A stretch of DNA of 64,000 nucleotides from Flavobacterium sp. (GTDB lineage: Bacteria > Bacteroidota > Bacteroidia > Flavobacteriales > Flavobacteriaceae), in NCBI GenBank assembly GCA_023259675.1, contig JALRGT010000001.1, forward strand, positions 124,001-188,000. The letters are read 5' to 3'. The notes below the pieces were generated by a model, which ran no database searches, was not told where the DNA came from, and was given only the letters and a program-made list of their open reading frames with translations. Every line of letters starts with the position of its first letter. The first letter of the stretch is position 1. The position numbers and the translations under genes were made by a program. Below, piece by piece: positions 1 to 9,246 of this stretch.

Positions 1-1
1 A

Positions 2-124
2 ATTTCAGGTTTACCTGGACACCGTTCGGTAGGTGGATACAGAGCCTCTATCTATAACGCTATGCCTATTGAAAGCGTTCAAGTATTGGTTGATGTAATG
101 CAAGCTTTGGAGAAAAAAGTATAA
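2..124 (+). CDS. serC: Phosphoserine aminotransferase, C-terminal end (partial)
   Basis: Only the last 40 residues are present, read in frame from base 2 to the TAA at 122-124. They include [20 protein letters not shown], the typical end of SerC, where the [14 protein letters not shown] segment helps form the substrate phosphate and PLP site. SerC makes phosphoserine from 3-phosphohydroxypyruvate in the cytoplasm. The next gene on the same strand is serA, which supplies that substrate, so the two are a serine biosynthesis pair separated by about 310 bases holding a structured RNA. The catalytic lysine lies outside the window. Confidence 0.93.
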   Translation: MSGLPGHRSVGGYRASIYNAMPIESVQVLVDVMQALEKKV

Positions 125-288
125 TCGCTCTACCCCTCGAAAGAGGAATTATGAGGATTGCTGAATTTATATCAAGGAATTTTAGAATTGGAATTTAAAA
201 AGTAAAAGAATCTTTATTTTTTAAATTCCAATTATTGATTGAATTATTTAATATTTCAATCTTTTAATTTAAAAATTATAGCTAGCAG

Positions 289-388
289 AGGCTCTAGCCC
301 CGATAGAAGCGGAAATCCTTGTGGCGGCAGACATCTACGCCGACACAAGATTGAAACGGATAGCGGGAAACAGCTTCTAAAACATTCA
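289..388 (+). ncRNA. Structured RNA resembling the Flavo-1 motif, copy 1
   Basis: The serC-serA gap contains an ordered motif: AGCCCCGATAGAAGCGGAAA, a hairpin with arms CTTGTG (319-324) and CACAAG plus an inner GGCG/CGCC helix, then GATTGAAACGGATAGCGGGA and AGCT. The outer CCCG pairs with CGGG, and AGC with GCT. The layout matches my memory of the Flavo-1 RNA of Bacteroidetes (Weinberg and co-workers; Rfam). A second copy with compensating base changes is at 24390-24540. The function of the class is unknown. A 67-codon open frame across it has no protein-like character. The family name is from memory; the fold and the repetition are visible. Confidence 0.65.
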
Positions 389-438
389 ATTAATTTGAGG
401 CCGCAATTTAAATTTGCACCTCGCAACGAAATAAAAAA

Positions 439-1389
439 ATGAAAGTATTAGCAAATGACGGAATTTCTCAAAGTGGAATTCTAGCTTTAGAAAAAGGCGG
501 ATATGAAGTAATCACTACAAAAGTAGCTCAAGAACAAGTGGCTAATTTTGTGAATGAAAACAATGTGAGCGTTGTTTTGGTTCGTAGTGCTACCAAAGTT
601 CGTAAAGATATTATTGATGCTTGTCCAGGATTAAAAATTATTGGTCGTGGTGGTGTTGGTATGGATAACATCGATGTAGATTATGCAAAAAGCAAAGGGA
701 TTCATGTAATCAATACTCCTGCTTCTTCATCAGAATCTGTGGCTGAATTGGTTTTCGCACATTTACTTTCTGGTGTTCGTTTTTTACATGATTCTAACAG
801 AAACATGCCTCTTGAAGGAGATACCAACTTCAATGGTTTGAAAAAAGCCTATGCTGAAGGTGTGGAATTGAGAGGAAAAACTTTAGGAATTGTTGGTATT
901 GGTCGTATTGGTCAAGCTACTGCAAAAATGGCTCTTGGTTTAGGTATGAAAGTTATCGCTGCCGATATGTTCATTCCTCAAGTAGACGTAAAAGTAGAGT
1001 TCTTTGACGGACAATCTATCACTACAACTATCGTTTCTCAATCATTGGAATCATTATTCAAAGAAGCTGATTTTATTACCCTACACGTTCCTGCTCAAGA
1101 TGGTTACATCGTTGATGCAGCAGCATTGGCAACTATGAAAAATGGTGTTGGAATTGTAAACTGTGCTCGTGGTGGTGTTATAGATGAAATTGCTTTAATC
1201 GATGCTTTAGATAGTGGTAAAGTAGCATTTGCTGGATTAGACGTTTTTGAAAGCGAACCAAAACCAGAAATGAGAATATTAATGCATCCAAAAATCTCCT
1301 TGACTCCACATATTGGTGCAGCTACAGGAGAAGCTCAAGATAGAATCGGAACTGAATTAGCTTCACAAATCATCAGTATTTTAGGCTAA
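439..1389 (+). CDS. serA: D-3-phosphoglycerate dehydrogenase, short form
   Basis: The 316-residue protein is a D-isomer 2-hydroxyacid dehydrogenase that oxidises 3-phosphoglycerate with NAD, the first step of serine synthesis. The Rossmann motif GIGRIG is at residues 153-158. The catalytic set is Arg244 (NCARGG), Glu273 (ESEP) and His291 (LTPHIGA). It ends soon after the catalytic domain, so it lacks the C-terminal ACT domain that gives serine feedback in long SerA proteins; short forms are common in Bacteroidetes. It follows serC on the same strand, and a strong terminator follows at 1410. Specificity is inferred from the serC neighbour and motifs; other hydroxyacid dehydrogenases share the fold. 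Confidence 0.9.
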   Translation: MKVLANDGISQSGILALEKGGYEVITTKVAQEQVANFVNENNVSVVLVRSATKVRKDIIDACPGLKIIGRGGVGMDNIDVDYAKSKGIHVINTPASSSESVAELVFAHLLSGVRFLHDSNRNMPLEGDTNFNGLKKAYAEGVELRGKTLGIVGIGRIGQATAKMALGLGMKVIAADMFIPQVDVKVEFFDGQSITTTIVSQSLESLFKEADFITLHVPAQDGYIVDAAALATMKNGVGIVNCARGGVIDEIALIDALDSGKVAFAGLDVFESEPKPEMRILMHPKISLTPHIGAATGEAQDRIGTELASQIISILG

Positions 1390-1409
1390 TCGTTCTCAAC
1401 TGAACATAC

Positions 1410-1450
1410 AAAAAGGGATTTATTAACTTCGTTTAATAAATCCCTTTTTT
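1410..1450 (+). terminator. Intrinsic terminator after serA
   Basis: A long perfect stem (AAAAGGGATTTATTA with its complement TAATAAATCCCTTTT) closes a short ACTTCGTT loop and runs into a T tract about 20 bases after the serA stop. It separates serA from the lipoprotein gene at 1545. Confidence 0.9.
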
Positions 1451-1544
1451 ATTTCTATAAAAACTCATTTGCTATTTAATATTAAGTTAAACATATCATA
1501 ATCAATCCATTATTTTCATAACTTTAATAATTATTTTATGACTT

Positions 1545-1979
1545 ATGAAAAAGTACATCTCCATTTTATTATTTGTATTAGGTATTATTGCCTTTAGCTG
1601 TTCCTCTTCAAAAACTATAGTTCAAAAGACCACCGGCGATGGAACTCAAAAGGACACCGTACGCATTGCCAATGAGGAATTAGAATATGAAGTAATCATC
1701 ATTGATCCCGGATTCAACACATGGCTTGTTTCTATGGCGTATCCAAGAGGCTATTATTCCCAAAGTTATTTAGAAGCAAAAAACCAATTTTATGTAAGCG
1801 AATGGAACAATCGTGTGATGCAGCCGCAACGCTACAATCCCAATTTATATGAGATGACGATTGATTATTCCCCCCATATAGATTATGGTTACGAAGTAAA
1901 TTATTTACTGTATAATTACTTTATTTATTTTCAAAACACCTATAAACAACGCCTTTTTGGTCGTGTTCCTTCAAGATAA
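1545..1979 (+). CDS. Small lipoprotein, DUF6146-like
   Basis: The 144-residue protein begins with an SPII signal whose lipobox ends at Cys19 (AFSCSSS), so it should be lipid-anchored in the cell envelope. The mature part is rich in Tyr, Asn and Trp, with segments such as IDPGFNTWLVSMAYPRGYYS and YEVNYLLYNYFIYFQNTY. This matches my recollection of the DUF6146 family of Flavobacteriia, which has no known function. It stands alone between the serA terminator and a promoter-like element at 1986. The lipoprotein call is firm; the family name is moderately sure. Confidence 0.75.
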   Translation: MKKYISILLFVLGIIAFSCSSSKTIVQKTTGDGTQKDTVRIANEELEYEVIIIDPGFNTWLVSMAYPRGYYSQSYLEAKNQFYVSEWNNRVMQPQRYNPNLYEMTIDYSPHIDYGYEVNYLLYNYFIYFQNTYKQRLFGRVPSR

Positions 1980-1985
1980 TGTTAC

Positions 1986-1993
1986 TATATTTG
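1986..1993 (+). promoter_or_regulatory. Bacteroidetes -7 promoter element (TATATTTG)
   Basis: TATATTTG matches TAnnTTTG exactly and lies 13 bases before the ATG at 2007, implying a very short leader. A TTTTTGG stretch upstream is about 26 bases away, longer than the usual spacing, so the -33 element is unclear. Confidence 0.45.
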
Positions 1994-2006
1994 TAACACA
2001 TTACTA

Positions 2007-2318
2007 ATGGAAATGGGAAGTTTAAAAAAACGTTGGGGAATTGAATCTAATTTTCAACTGACATTGATATTTATCGTTTTTGCCATTACCGGTTCTGCAT
2101 CGGCATGGCTCTCTAAACCCTTTTGCATTTGGTTAGGAATAATCAAAGAAGACTTTGGTTTCTGGCATACTCCTGCCCGATTAATTTTGATTTTCCCAAT
2201 CTATCAAGTTCTTTTAGTGCTAATTGGTTTTCTTTTTGGACAATTCAAATTCTTTTGGGCTTTCGAGAAAAAAATGCTAAAAAAAATGGGGTTAGGGTTT
2301 CTGTTTAAACCAGAATAA
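2007..2318 (+). CDS. Small membrane protein, DUF6787-like
   Basis: The 103-residue protein has two predicted membrane segments, roughly residues 17-38 and 62-84, and a basic C-terminal tail (FEKKMLKKMG). It resembles the DUF6787 family of Bacteroidetes; I know no function. A second possible start lies two codons downstream (MGSLKKRWG). It converges on the msrA operon with only seven bases between the stop codons. Confidence 0.65.
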   Translation: MEMGSLKKRWGIESNFQLTLIFIVFAITGSASAWLSKPFCIWLGIIKEDFGFWHTPARLILIFPIYQVLLVLIGFLFGQFKFFWAFEKKMLKKMGLGFLFKPE

Positions 2319-2325
2319 AGAATCC

Positions 2326-2625
2326 TTATTTATTTTCCTTTTTGATATAATAGGCATAAATCCAAGTCAGTGTAAAGGTGGGAATGAAATCCGTAAAAGG
2401 AATCAACTCCTCTAAAAACTCAACAACACCCGCAACTTTACCGGTATTCCCTTTATACATCTTTGTCATTAAATAACCTCCTATTGGAGCCCAAACCACG
2501 TCCGAGAACTCGCCGATCATTGGAATCGTAAAGGATAACATTCCAATAGCATCAAACAACAAACCTAAAAGCAATTTTCTGGTTTTTGTCTTTTGGTCCG
2601 TATCCTGTAATAAATCAGGCCTCAT
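2326..2625 (-). CDS. Small membrane protein of unknown function
   Basis: The 99-residue protein has a charged N-terminus (TDQKTKTRK), two or three hydrophobic segments (about 18-40 and 74-92) and the conserved-looking run [15 protein letters not shown]. It may be a reentrant or two-span inner-membrane protein. Its first 11 bases overlap the end of msrA on the same strand, so translation is probably coupled and the two form one operon. I do not recognise a named family and infer no function from the link to methionine sulfoxide repair. Confidence 0.7.
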   Translation of the reverse strand: MRPDLLQDTDQKTKTRKLLLGLLFDAIGMLSFTIPMIGEFSDVVWAPIGGYLMTKMYKGNTGKVAGVVEFLEELIPFTDFIPTFTLTWIYAYYIKKENK

Positions 2626-3169
2626 TTTTAAGTTTGTCTTTGTATATTTTTTTTAATTTATCCACTTTTGGTGTAATTACAAAACTACAGTAGCCCTGTG
2701 ATTTATGCTGATTGTAATAGTTCTGGTGATAGTCTTCTGCAGGATAAAATGTTGTGGCAGGCGAAACTTTGGTAACAACAGATTTGCCAAATGTATTTTC
2801 TTTTTCCAATAAATCAATATACGCCAAAGCCAAATCCTTTTGTTCTTCGTTATGATAAAATATCTCACTTCGGTATTGCGTTCCCATATCGTTTCCTTGG
2901 CGGTTTAAGGTGGTAGGATCATGGGTTGCAAAAAAGATTTCCAATAATTCTCCAAAACTGATTTCATTGGGTTTGAATGTAATCTGAACTGCTTCCGCAT
3001 GTCCCGTTTCACCACTACAAACCGATTCATAGGTTGGATTGATGGTTTCCCCACCGATGTAGCCGGAAACCACACTTTGAACTCCTTTCAAATCCAAAAA
3101 CAAGGCTTCAGTACACCAAAAACACCCACCCGCTAAAGTGGCAACTTCTATCTTCTCTTGTTTATCCAT
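2615..3169 (-). CDS. msrA: Peptide-methionine (S)-S-oxide reductase MsrA
   Basis: The 184-residue enzyme reduces the S epimer of methionine sulfoxide in proteins and free methionine. The hallmark GGCFWCTEA gives catalytic Cys16, with Cys19 beside it. Other family motifs are [32 protein letters not shown] and DYHQNY. Length is typical of a single-domain MsrA and there is no fused MsrB. There is no signal peptide, so it acts in the cytoplasm. The downstream small membrane gene overlaps its stop. Confidence 0.95.
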   Translation of the reverse strand: MDKQEKIEVATLAGGCFWCTEALFLDLKGVQSVVSGYIGGETINPTYESVCSGETGHAEAVQITFKPNEISFGELLEIFFATHDPTTLNRQGNDMGTQYRSEIFYHNEEQKDLALAYIDLLEKENTFGKSVVTKVSPATTFYPAEDYHQNYYNQHKSQGYCSFVITPKVDKLKKIYKDKLKNEA

Positions 3170-3354
3170 TATTATTGTTGTCGTTTTTAAATTATTATAA
3201 CGTCTAAATTAAACCTCCTTAATTATGGTTTCTTTCAAAATTAGTCTTTTTATAAAAAATATCCGATTTTGTTTTAACTAAATTTTAAAACTTAGCAACT
3301 TAAATCACTATAATATTCCCTAAAATCTTTGTTTCTTTGCTAAAACTGTTTTCA

Positions 3355-4020
3355 ATGATTCAAGCAAAAAATATCCATAAATACTACGATCAGCTTCATG
3401 TTCTAAAAGGTGTCGAATTGCATATCAAAAAAGGGGAAATCATCTCTATTGTAGGTGCTTCGGGTGCCGGAAAAACAACCCTTTTACAAATTCTGGGAAC
3501 CCTAGACAAGCCTACCATAGAAGACGGAATTGAGTTGCGCATTAACGGAGAGGACATTTTGACAATGAACGATAAAACCCTTTCTAAATTCAGAAATTTA
3601 AATTTAGGTTTTATCTTCCAATTTCACCAACTATTACCGGAATTTACGGCTCTGGAAAATGTGTGTATTCCGGCATTTATTGCCAACAAACCCAAACAGG
3701 AAACAGAAAAGGAAGCAAAAAAATTATTGGATTTCCTTGGACTTTCCCATCGAATCAGCCACAAACCCAATGAACTTTCGGGCGGTGAACAACAACGAGT
3801 TGCAGTGGCAAGAGCGCTAATAAACAAACCAGCCATCATTTTTGCCGATGAACCTTCCGGAAATCTGGATACGGCCTCAGCAGAAAATTTACATCAATTG
3901 TTTTTTAAACTGAGAGACGAGTTTGGACAAACATTTGTCATCGTAACCCACAATGAGGAATTAGCCAATATGGCGGACCGCAAATTGGTCATGATAGATG
4001 GACAAATTAGTGGACAGTAA
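3355..4020 (+). CDS. lolD: ABC transporter ATPase, LolD-type
   Basis: This 221-residue ATPase has Walker [10 protein letters not shown] (residues 34-42), the signature LSGGEQQR, Walker B with [10 protein letters not shown], and the switch histidine in VTHNE. It matches the MacB/LolD family; LolD drives release of lipoproteins from the inner membrane through LolC/E, which are not nearby. I chose the ATG at 3355 because the protein then starts [12 protein letters not shown]; an upstream in-frame TTG at 3337 would add six unlikely residues. Heptanucleotide repeats begin at its stop codon. MacB-type function cannot be excluded. Confidence 0.85.
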   Translation: MIQAKNIHKYYDQLHVLKGVELHIKKGEIISIVGASGAGKTTLLQILGTLDKPTIEDGIELRINGEDILTMNDKTLSKFRNLNLGFIFQFHQLLPEFTALENVCIPAFIANKPKQETEKEAKKLLDFLGLSHRISHKPNELSGGEQQRVAVARALINKPAIIFADEPSGNLDTASAENLHQLFFKLRDEFGQTFVIVTHNEELANMADRKLVMIDGQISGQ

Positions 4021-4057
4021 ACAGTCTCTGTGCTAAGTTTTCAGTGCTAAACAAACA
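4016..4057 (+). repeat. Heptanucleotide tandem array at the lolD stop
   Basis: Six in-phase 7-base units: AGTAAAC, AGTCTCT, GTGCTAA, GTTTTCA, GTGCTAA, ACAAACA. The first unit includes the TAA of lolD. Similar arrays occur at 18051, 24295, 54144 and 60131. Confidence 0.55.
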
Positions 4058-4086
4058 GAAAAATCAGTTTCATTCGCATCCTAATT

Positions 4087-4851
4087 ATGAATCAATCCGA
4101 ACTCAAAGAATTCCTGGACGAAAAGGTCGCCTTATACAATAACCCTAATTTTATTGAAAGCGACCCCATTCAAATTCCGCATCTCTTTACCCAAAAAGAA
4201 GATGTCGAGATTGCGGGTTTTTTGAGTGCGACCATTGCCTGGGGTAACAGAAAAATGATCATCAAAAACAGCCATCGTATGATGGATTTGATGGGAAATG
4301 CACCCTATGATTTTGTGATGTCCCATTCGGAAACCAATTTAGAACAACTGGAACCCTTTGTACACAGAACTTTCAATGGTCAGGATTTTAGCTTTTTCAT
4401 CAAAAGCTTGAAAAACATTTATCAAAACCATAATGGCTTGGAAAGCGTATATTCTAAAAATCAAACTTTAGAATCCATGCAAAACAGCATATCGGAATTC
4501 AAAAAAATATTTTTTGAGATTCCACATCCAACCCGAACCCAAAAACACATTTCCGATCCTTTGAATGGTTCGGCAGCCAAACGCATCAACATGTTTTTGA
4601 GATGGATGGTGCGTCAGGACAACAACGGAGTAGATTTAGGCATCTGGAAATCGATTCCTCCTTCGATTCTTTCCTGTCCATTGGATGTACATTCCGGAAA
4701 TATCGCCCGTAAACTGGAAATTTTAGGTCGAAAACAAAATGACTTTAAAGCACTTGCTGAATTGGATCAAAAACTTCGAGAACTAGACCCAAACGATCCC
4801 GTGAAATATGATTTTGCACTTTTTGGCTTAGGGGTTTTTGAAGGGTTTTAA
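4087..4851 (+). CDS. TIGR02757 (DUF2400) family protein
   Basis: The 254-residue soluble protein carries motifs I recall for this family: IAGFLSATIAWGNRKMI, FVHRTFNG, SAAKRINMFLRWMVRQD, DLGIWKSI and CPLDVHSGNIARKL. The last segments, with the SAAKR..N.FLRWMVR helix and the D.H residues, recall the helical DNA glycosylase fold, but I know no demonstrated activity. It has no signal peptide. It follows lolD after a heptamer array, so co-transcription is possible but not shown. Confidence 0.8.
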   Translation: MNQSELKEFLDEKVALYNNPNFIESDPIQIPHLFTQKEDVEIAGFLSATIAWGNRKMIIKNSHRMMDLMGNAPYDFVMSHSETNLEQLEPFVHRTFNGQDFSFFIKSLKNIYQNHNGLESVYSKNQTLESMQNSISEFKKIFFEIPHPTRTQKHISDPLNGSAAKRINMFLRWMVRQDNNGVDLGIWKSIPPSILSCPLDVHSGNIARKLEILGRKQNDFKALAELDQKLRELDPNDPVKYDFALFGLGVFEGF

Positions 4852-5072
4852 CTTTCAAACAAATGAAAGACAAATACTTAAAAACAACGTAACGGGTTTG
4901 TTTTCAAAAAAAGAAAAAATAATTTTTTATTTAGCGTTGAATGAATATCTTTATCAAAATCAATTCAAATAACTGGCAATAAAGGTCTTGTTTTCCAAAA
5001 AATTTCCTAACATTAATTGTATCCCATTTGAGTCATTCCATTAAAGTAATCAATTTAAACTCCTTCTAAGAA

Positions 5073-6134
5073 ATGGTCGATTTTACATATTATTTGCCCT
5101 ATGTTATTTTACCGGCATTGACCATTTTTTTTCTGATTTTAATGTCAATCCTAATCCTAAACCGATTTTTCTCCAATTTATCGACTCCTAAAATAAATAA
5201 CGTAAAAAGCAAAGTTGATGATTTTTTAACTACCCTCGTATTTTCTTCCCCTGAAGAAGCCGAACTGGCCTCACAAATTGAAAATTTCAAAAAGGAAATC
5301 CCATTTGATAAAAAATGGTGTAAAAAAATAGTCTTGAATAAAATCATTTTTTTGAAAAAAAACTTAAAAGGTGATATTATAAAAACTACCCATTTGATTT
5401 ATGAACAATTTGGTCTGTTCAATTATACCATTTCACTTTTAAATAGTAAAAAAAATTACTTGGTCTGTTTAGGGATGTATCATTTAAAAGCATTAGAATA
5501 TAGCAAAGGAAAAAAATACGTTGTTCCTTTTTTAAATCATAAGAACAGAATTCTAAACTCCAGTGCCTATCTGACACTAATTTCATTAGAACCTGAAAAT
5601 TTAAGTCTTTTATACAATTACCCTAAATCCATTCTTTTGGCAGGAGAAATTAACATCATGGATATTGTTCACCAAAAAAAGCCCCCGATACCAAGTAATC
5701 TAAAAGACTGGATTCAATCAAAAAACCCTTCAATTGTTCGATTAGGAATAAAATTGATGGTTTTTTACAATTATACAAATGAAAATCATTCCATTGTTGA
5801 ACATTTAAAATCGGATGATGCAAAAGTTAGACTGGCGGCTATTCTAGCTGTTAGACAGCTATTTATTTTTGATACCGAAAAAATTCTGATAGAACAATTT
5901 GACAATGAAGACAAAATTAATAAAATTGAAATTTTAAAAACCATCACCGCATTTGGTGGTGAGGATTCGGAGAATTTTATGGTTGACCTATTATCAAAAC
6001 CAATTGATGATGACATCAAACTGATAGCTGTTAAAAGTCTTTCAACAATGAATCCAACTTATTTTGAAAACACCTTTACTGGTAATCCTGAAATAATCAA
6101 AATGATAAAACATGTAAAAATTCCTTCTATATGA
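5073..6134 (+). CDS. Membrane-anchored HEAT-repeat protein of the GT2/YaiO cluster
   Basis: The 353-residue protein has one N-terminal membrane segment (about residues 9-31) followed by an all-helical cytoplasmic part. From about residue 190 the helices fall into HEAT-like pairs, for example SDDAKVRLAAILAVRQL and DDDIKLIAVKSLSTMN. HEAT solenoids bind partner proteins, so it may dock the synthase or the receiver protein to the membrane. Its stop overlaps the next start as ATGA at 6131, so it is translationally coupled to the GT2 gene. I infer an adaptor role; nothing catalytic is visible. Confidence 0.75.
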   Translation: MVDFTYYLPYVILPALTIFFLILMSILILNRFFSNLSTPKINNVKSKVDDFLTTLVFSSPEEAELASQIENFKKEIPFDKKWCKKIVLNKIIFLKKNLKGDIIKTTHLIYEQFGLFNYTISLLNSKKNYLVCLGMYHLKALEYSKGKKYVVPFLNHKNRILNSSAYLTLISLEPENLSLLYNYPKSILLAGEINIMDIVHQKKPPIPSNLKDWIQSKNPSIVRLGIKLMVFYNYTNENHSIVEHLKSDDAKVRLAAILAVRQLFIFDTEKILIEQFDNEDKINKIEILKTITAFGGEDSENFMVDLLSKPIDDDIKLIAVKSLSTMNPTYFENTFTGNPEIIKMIKHVKIPSI

Positions 6135-7555
6135 TATTAAAAGAGATCTTAGATAATTATGAAGTATTTGTTGCTGCTTTTTCAGTTACTTATATCCTTT
6201 TTTATATGTTTTTGGCCATGTTGTCTTATTTTGCCATAAAAAAACATCTCAATGCAAAATACTTCATACATGATGATGTTCTTCTAAAATCGAATTATAT
6301 CCCTGGAGTATCTGTGGTAGCTCCCGCTTTCAATGAAGGTGCCAATGTCGTTTATAATGTAAAATCTTTACTGTCTTTGAACTATCCAAAATTTGAAGTT
6401 GTATTAGTAAACGATGGTAGCACCGATGATACATTAGAAAAACTCATAGAGGAATTTGAATTGGTTAAAATAGATTTTTACTATCAAGAAAAAATCCCAA
6501 CCAAACCCGTAAGAGGCCATTATAAATCGACCAATCCTATCTATTCGAAACTTTTGGTTGTCGACAAAGAAAATGGAAAAAGTAAAGCTGACGCTTCTAA
6601 TGCCGGAATAAATTCAACAAAATATCCATTGTTCTTATGTACGGATGTAGATTGTATATTGAAAAATGATACCATCATAAAATTAGCAAAACCTTTTATA
6701 GTAAGTGAAAAAAGGGTTATAGCCACCGGAGCGGGAATCAGAATCTCAAATTCATGTGATGTAAAAGAAGGTTTTTTAGTGAAAGTTCGGTTCCCAAAAG
6801 AATGGTATCCCCGATTCCAAGAACTCGAATATGTACGTGCTTTCCTTTTTGGCAGAATGGCTTGGAGTCAATTGAACAGCCTATTACTAGTTTCAGGTGG
6901 CTTAGGAATGTTCGATAAAGAAATCGCTGTTAATGCCGGAGGTTATTGGCATAAATCCTTAGGGGAAGATATGGAACTCATTACCCGAATGAGAAAATAT
7001 ATGTATGAAAAAAAACTGGATTTCTCCGTAAAATACATCCCAGAATCCTTATGTTGGACAGAAGTGCCGGCAACTAAAGAAATATTGATACGACAACGCG
7101 TGCGCTGGGCAAGAGGTTTAATTCAAACTCTTAATCTTCACAAAGACATATTCTTTAACCCAAAATACGGTAGAACTGCTTTTCTAATCTTTCCTTATTT
7201 TTTTACATTTGAGTTTTTGGTACCCATTTTAGAAATAATTGGAATTATTGTTTTAGTGCTATCCTTTATCTTTTTAAATGTTAATTATGAGATGTTCTTA
7301 TATATAACTTTGGCTGTATATCTTTTTTATCTGAATCTGACAATAATTTCTATTTTATTGGATAACATATTGTACAAACACTACAATAGCATGAAAGAAA
7401 TATTCATCCTTATTCTAACTGCAATCATCGAACCTGTTTTCTACCATCCTGTTAATGTATATGCCTCAATAAAAGGATATTATCATTTTTTCAGACAAAA
7501 AGAACAAGCTTGGGGTAATATGCAAAGACAAGGTTTTAATGTTGAAAAAAAATAA
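6131..7555 (+). CDS. Processive family 2 glycosyltransferase (polysaccharide synthase)
   Basis: The 474-residue inner-membrane enzyme has all the landmarks of a processive GT2: Asp95 (VNDGSTDD), the DxD at 172-174 (TDVDC), GED at 278-280 and QRVRW at 322-326 (the QxxRW signature of cellulose, PNAG and hyaluronan synthases). One membrane segment precedes the catalytic domain (about 12-35) and four follow (about 343-455). It should build and extrude a beta-linked homopolymer from a nucleotide sugar. There is no PilZ domain, so cyclic-di-GMP control of the BcsA type is not expected. It sits between the HEAT protein and the YaiO-like protein. The polymer is unknown. Confidence 0.88.
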   Translation: MILKEILDNYEVFVAAFSVTYILFYMFLAMLSYFAIKKHLNAKYFIHDDVLLKSNYIPGVSVVAPAFNEGANVVYNVKSLLSLNYPKFEVVLVNDGSTDDTLEKLIEEFELVKIDFYYQEKIPTKPVRGHYKSTNPIYSKLLVVDKENGKSKADASNAGINSTKYPLFLCTDVDCILKNDTIIKLAKPFIVSEKRVIATGAGIRISNSCDVKEGFLVKVRFPKEWYPRFQELEYVRAFLFGRMAWSQLNSLLLVSGGLGMFDKEIAVNAGGYWHKSLGEDMELITRMRKYMYEKKLDFSVKYIPESLCWTEVPATKEILIRQRVRWARGLIQTLNLHKDIFFNPKYGRTAFLIFPYFFTFEFLVPILEIIGIIVLVLSFIFLNVNYEMFLYITLAVYLFYLNLTIISILLDNILYKHYNSMKEIFILILTAIIEPVFYHPVNVYASIKGYYHFFRQKEQAWGNMQRQGFNVEKK

Positions 7556-7559
7556 TTCT

Positions 7560-8828
7560 ATGACCCAAAAAAATACCATCAAATCGATACTTATTTTATT
7601 CCTTTTTTTAGGAGTGCTATCCAACTTTACTGTTTATGCCCAAAAAATTGACACTGACATTCTTTTGAAAGAAGCTTTACAAGACGCTAAAACAAAAGAC
7701 TATGAATCAGCTTTAAAAAAATCACGGCTAGGAATAAAACTTGCTCCCGATTATTTGGATTTTCATTTACTTTCCGGAAGAATCTATCAATTGACGCAAA
7801 AAAAGGATAGTGCCGTCTATTATTATAAATATGTGATTGATAGAAACCCAAAATACGAGGAAGCTTTTTCTTATCTAATCAATCTGTATTTAGAAGAAAA
7901 AAAATACGATGAAGCCGAAATCATCATCAATAAAGCTATTGAAGCGCATCCAGAAAACAAAAATTTCCGTTACAAAAAGTTGAATGTCTATCAATCCCAA
8001 AAAGAGGAAAAAAAAGAATATGAATATTTAAAAACCTTATTGTCACAATATCCAGATGATTCCGAGTTAAAACAGCAAATTTTTAATTTAGACACAAAAA
8101 ACAATTCTGACCGGATTGGAATTAACTATAACTATACCACATTTAGCCGAAAAAATTACGGCCCATGGCATTTAGGGAGTCTGCAATATATCAGACAACG
8201 TAATTGGGGGTCATTAATTGGTAGAATCAATTATGCCAATAGATTTGCCGATGGAAAAAGCATCATCGATGGTGTTCAATATGAAGCAGAATCTTATATT
8301 TTTACCGGTAAAAAAAGCTATTCTTATCTTGGAGCCGCCTATAGTGAAAATCCCGTTTTTCCAAAATTAAGACTGAGCTACTCTTATTTTCAAAACTTTT
8401 CTAAAGGATGGGAAGCTGATTTAGGAATTCGATATGTAAAAACTTTAGATGCCGAATTTACAACAGCCGTTATTGGACTTGGAAAATATATTGGCTCCTA
8501 TTGGATAAACTTTAGATCATATATCCAAACTGACAAAGAAAATTTTTACCCGGCCTTCGCGTTGACAACCCGATATTATCTTGACTCTCGCTTTGATTAT
8601 ATTTCCTTGGTAGCCGGTTATGGATCATCTCCAGACGAAAGAACAACTTTAGGACAATATGAAAATCGAGTTTTTCTAAACTCTTACCGAATTGGAGGTG
8701 GTTATTTCAGATTATTGAATAATCATTATCTAACAGGGATACAATTAACCTATAATAATCAGGAATATGCTCCTAATTTAAACCAAAACGAATTAGAAAT
8801 TGGACTGATGTTTCAATATAAATTCTAA
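7560..8828 (+). CDS. TPR plus beta-barrel outer-membrane protein, YaiO-like
   Basis: A signal peptide ends near VYAQ. About 150 residues of TPR-like helices follow (ALKKSRLGIKLAPDYLDFHL, YDEAEIIINKAIEAHPENKN), then a region of alternating aromatic strands ending in GLMFQYKF, typical of an outer-membrane barrel. The order TPR then barrel is shared with PgaA and with the YaiO family (TIGR04390). It is the likely export pore for the polymer made by the upstream synthase. I chose the ATG at 7560, four bases after the GT2 stop and behind an A-rich stretch; an ATG at 7539 would overlap the GT2 gene by 17 bases. A terminator follows. Confidence 0.8.
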   Translation: MTQKNTIKSILILFLFLGVLSNFTVYAQKIDTDILLKEALQDAKTKDYESALKKSRLGIKLAPDYLDFHLLSGRIYQLTQKKDSAVYYYKYVIDRNPKYEEAFSYLINLYLEEKKYDEAEIIINKAIEAHPENKNFRYKKLNVYQSQKEEKKEYEYLKTLLSQYPDDSELKQQIFNLDTKNNSDRIGINYNYTTFSRKNYGPWHLGSLQYIRQRNWGSLIGRINYANRFADGKSIIDGVQYEAESYIFTGKKSYSYLGAAYSENPVFPKLRLSYSYFQNFSKGWEADLGIRYVKTLDAEFTTAVIGLGKYIGSYWINFRSYIQTDKENFYPAFALTTRYYLDSRFDYISLVAGYGSSPDERTTLGQYENRVFLNSYRIGGGYFRLLNNHYLTGIQLTYNNQEYAPNLNQNELEIGLMFQYKF

Positions 8829-8862
8829 AATACTTTTAATAAATTTAATTTAAATTTCACAT

Positions 8863-8905
8863 TACCAGATTAGCCTATTTTAAGGTTTAATCTGGTATTT
8901 TTTTT
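8863..8905 (+). terminator. Intrinsic terminator after the YaiO-like gene
   Basis: TACCAGATTA (8863-8872) pairs with TAATCTGGTA (8888-8897) and is followed by a T run. It ends the three-gene HEAT/GT2/YaiO unit and separates it from the receiver gene. Confidence 0.85.
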
Positions 8906-9246
8906 ATTAATTAACAAAACTACTTTTCCCTTAAAAGCCTGATTTACTTAACCGATACCAAAAATCAATAATTTTCAATTTCAAATACATAAACAAAAAA
9001 ACTTTAGCATAATACAAAACTTACAATAAAGACAAAAAATATGTATTTCACCGAAGAAATTTACATTTAATCGATTTTTATTAAACTTTTTACTTATGTT
9101 TGTTTCGAAGTTTAATAGAAACTAAAACAGTAATAAGTCAAATGTTTTTATTATTATAATTTCAAAATAAGGCACAAAAAATTATCATCATTACCGATTG
9201 GCAATAAACCAATTAAAGTTATCTCTAATAATAAAATATTATACAA
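8906..9246 (+). promoter_or_regulatory. Long AT-rich leader with -7 element before the receiver gene
   Basis: No gene is visible in these 341 bases. TATGTTTG at 9095-9102 fits TAnnTTTG exactly and would give a leader of about 140 bases. A small hairpin (ATTGG at 9197 with CCAAT at 9208) lies in that leader. I see no clear -33 element. Confidence 0.45.

Noticed and set aside
239..442. A 67-codon open frame between serC and serA
   Set aside because: It runs through the structured RNA, has no protein-like pattern and overlaps the serA start.
3337..3357. TTG start giving a longer LolD
   Set aside because: The added residues do not resemble the family and the ATG at 3355 gives the normal N-terminus.
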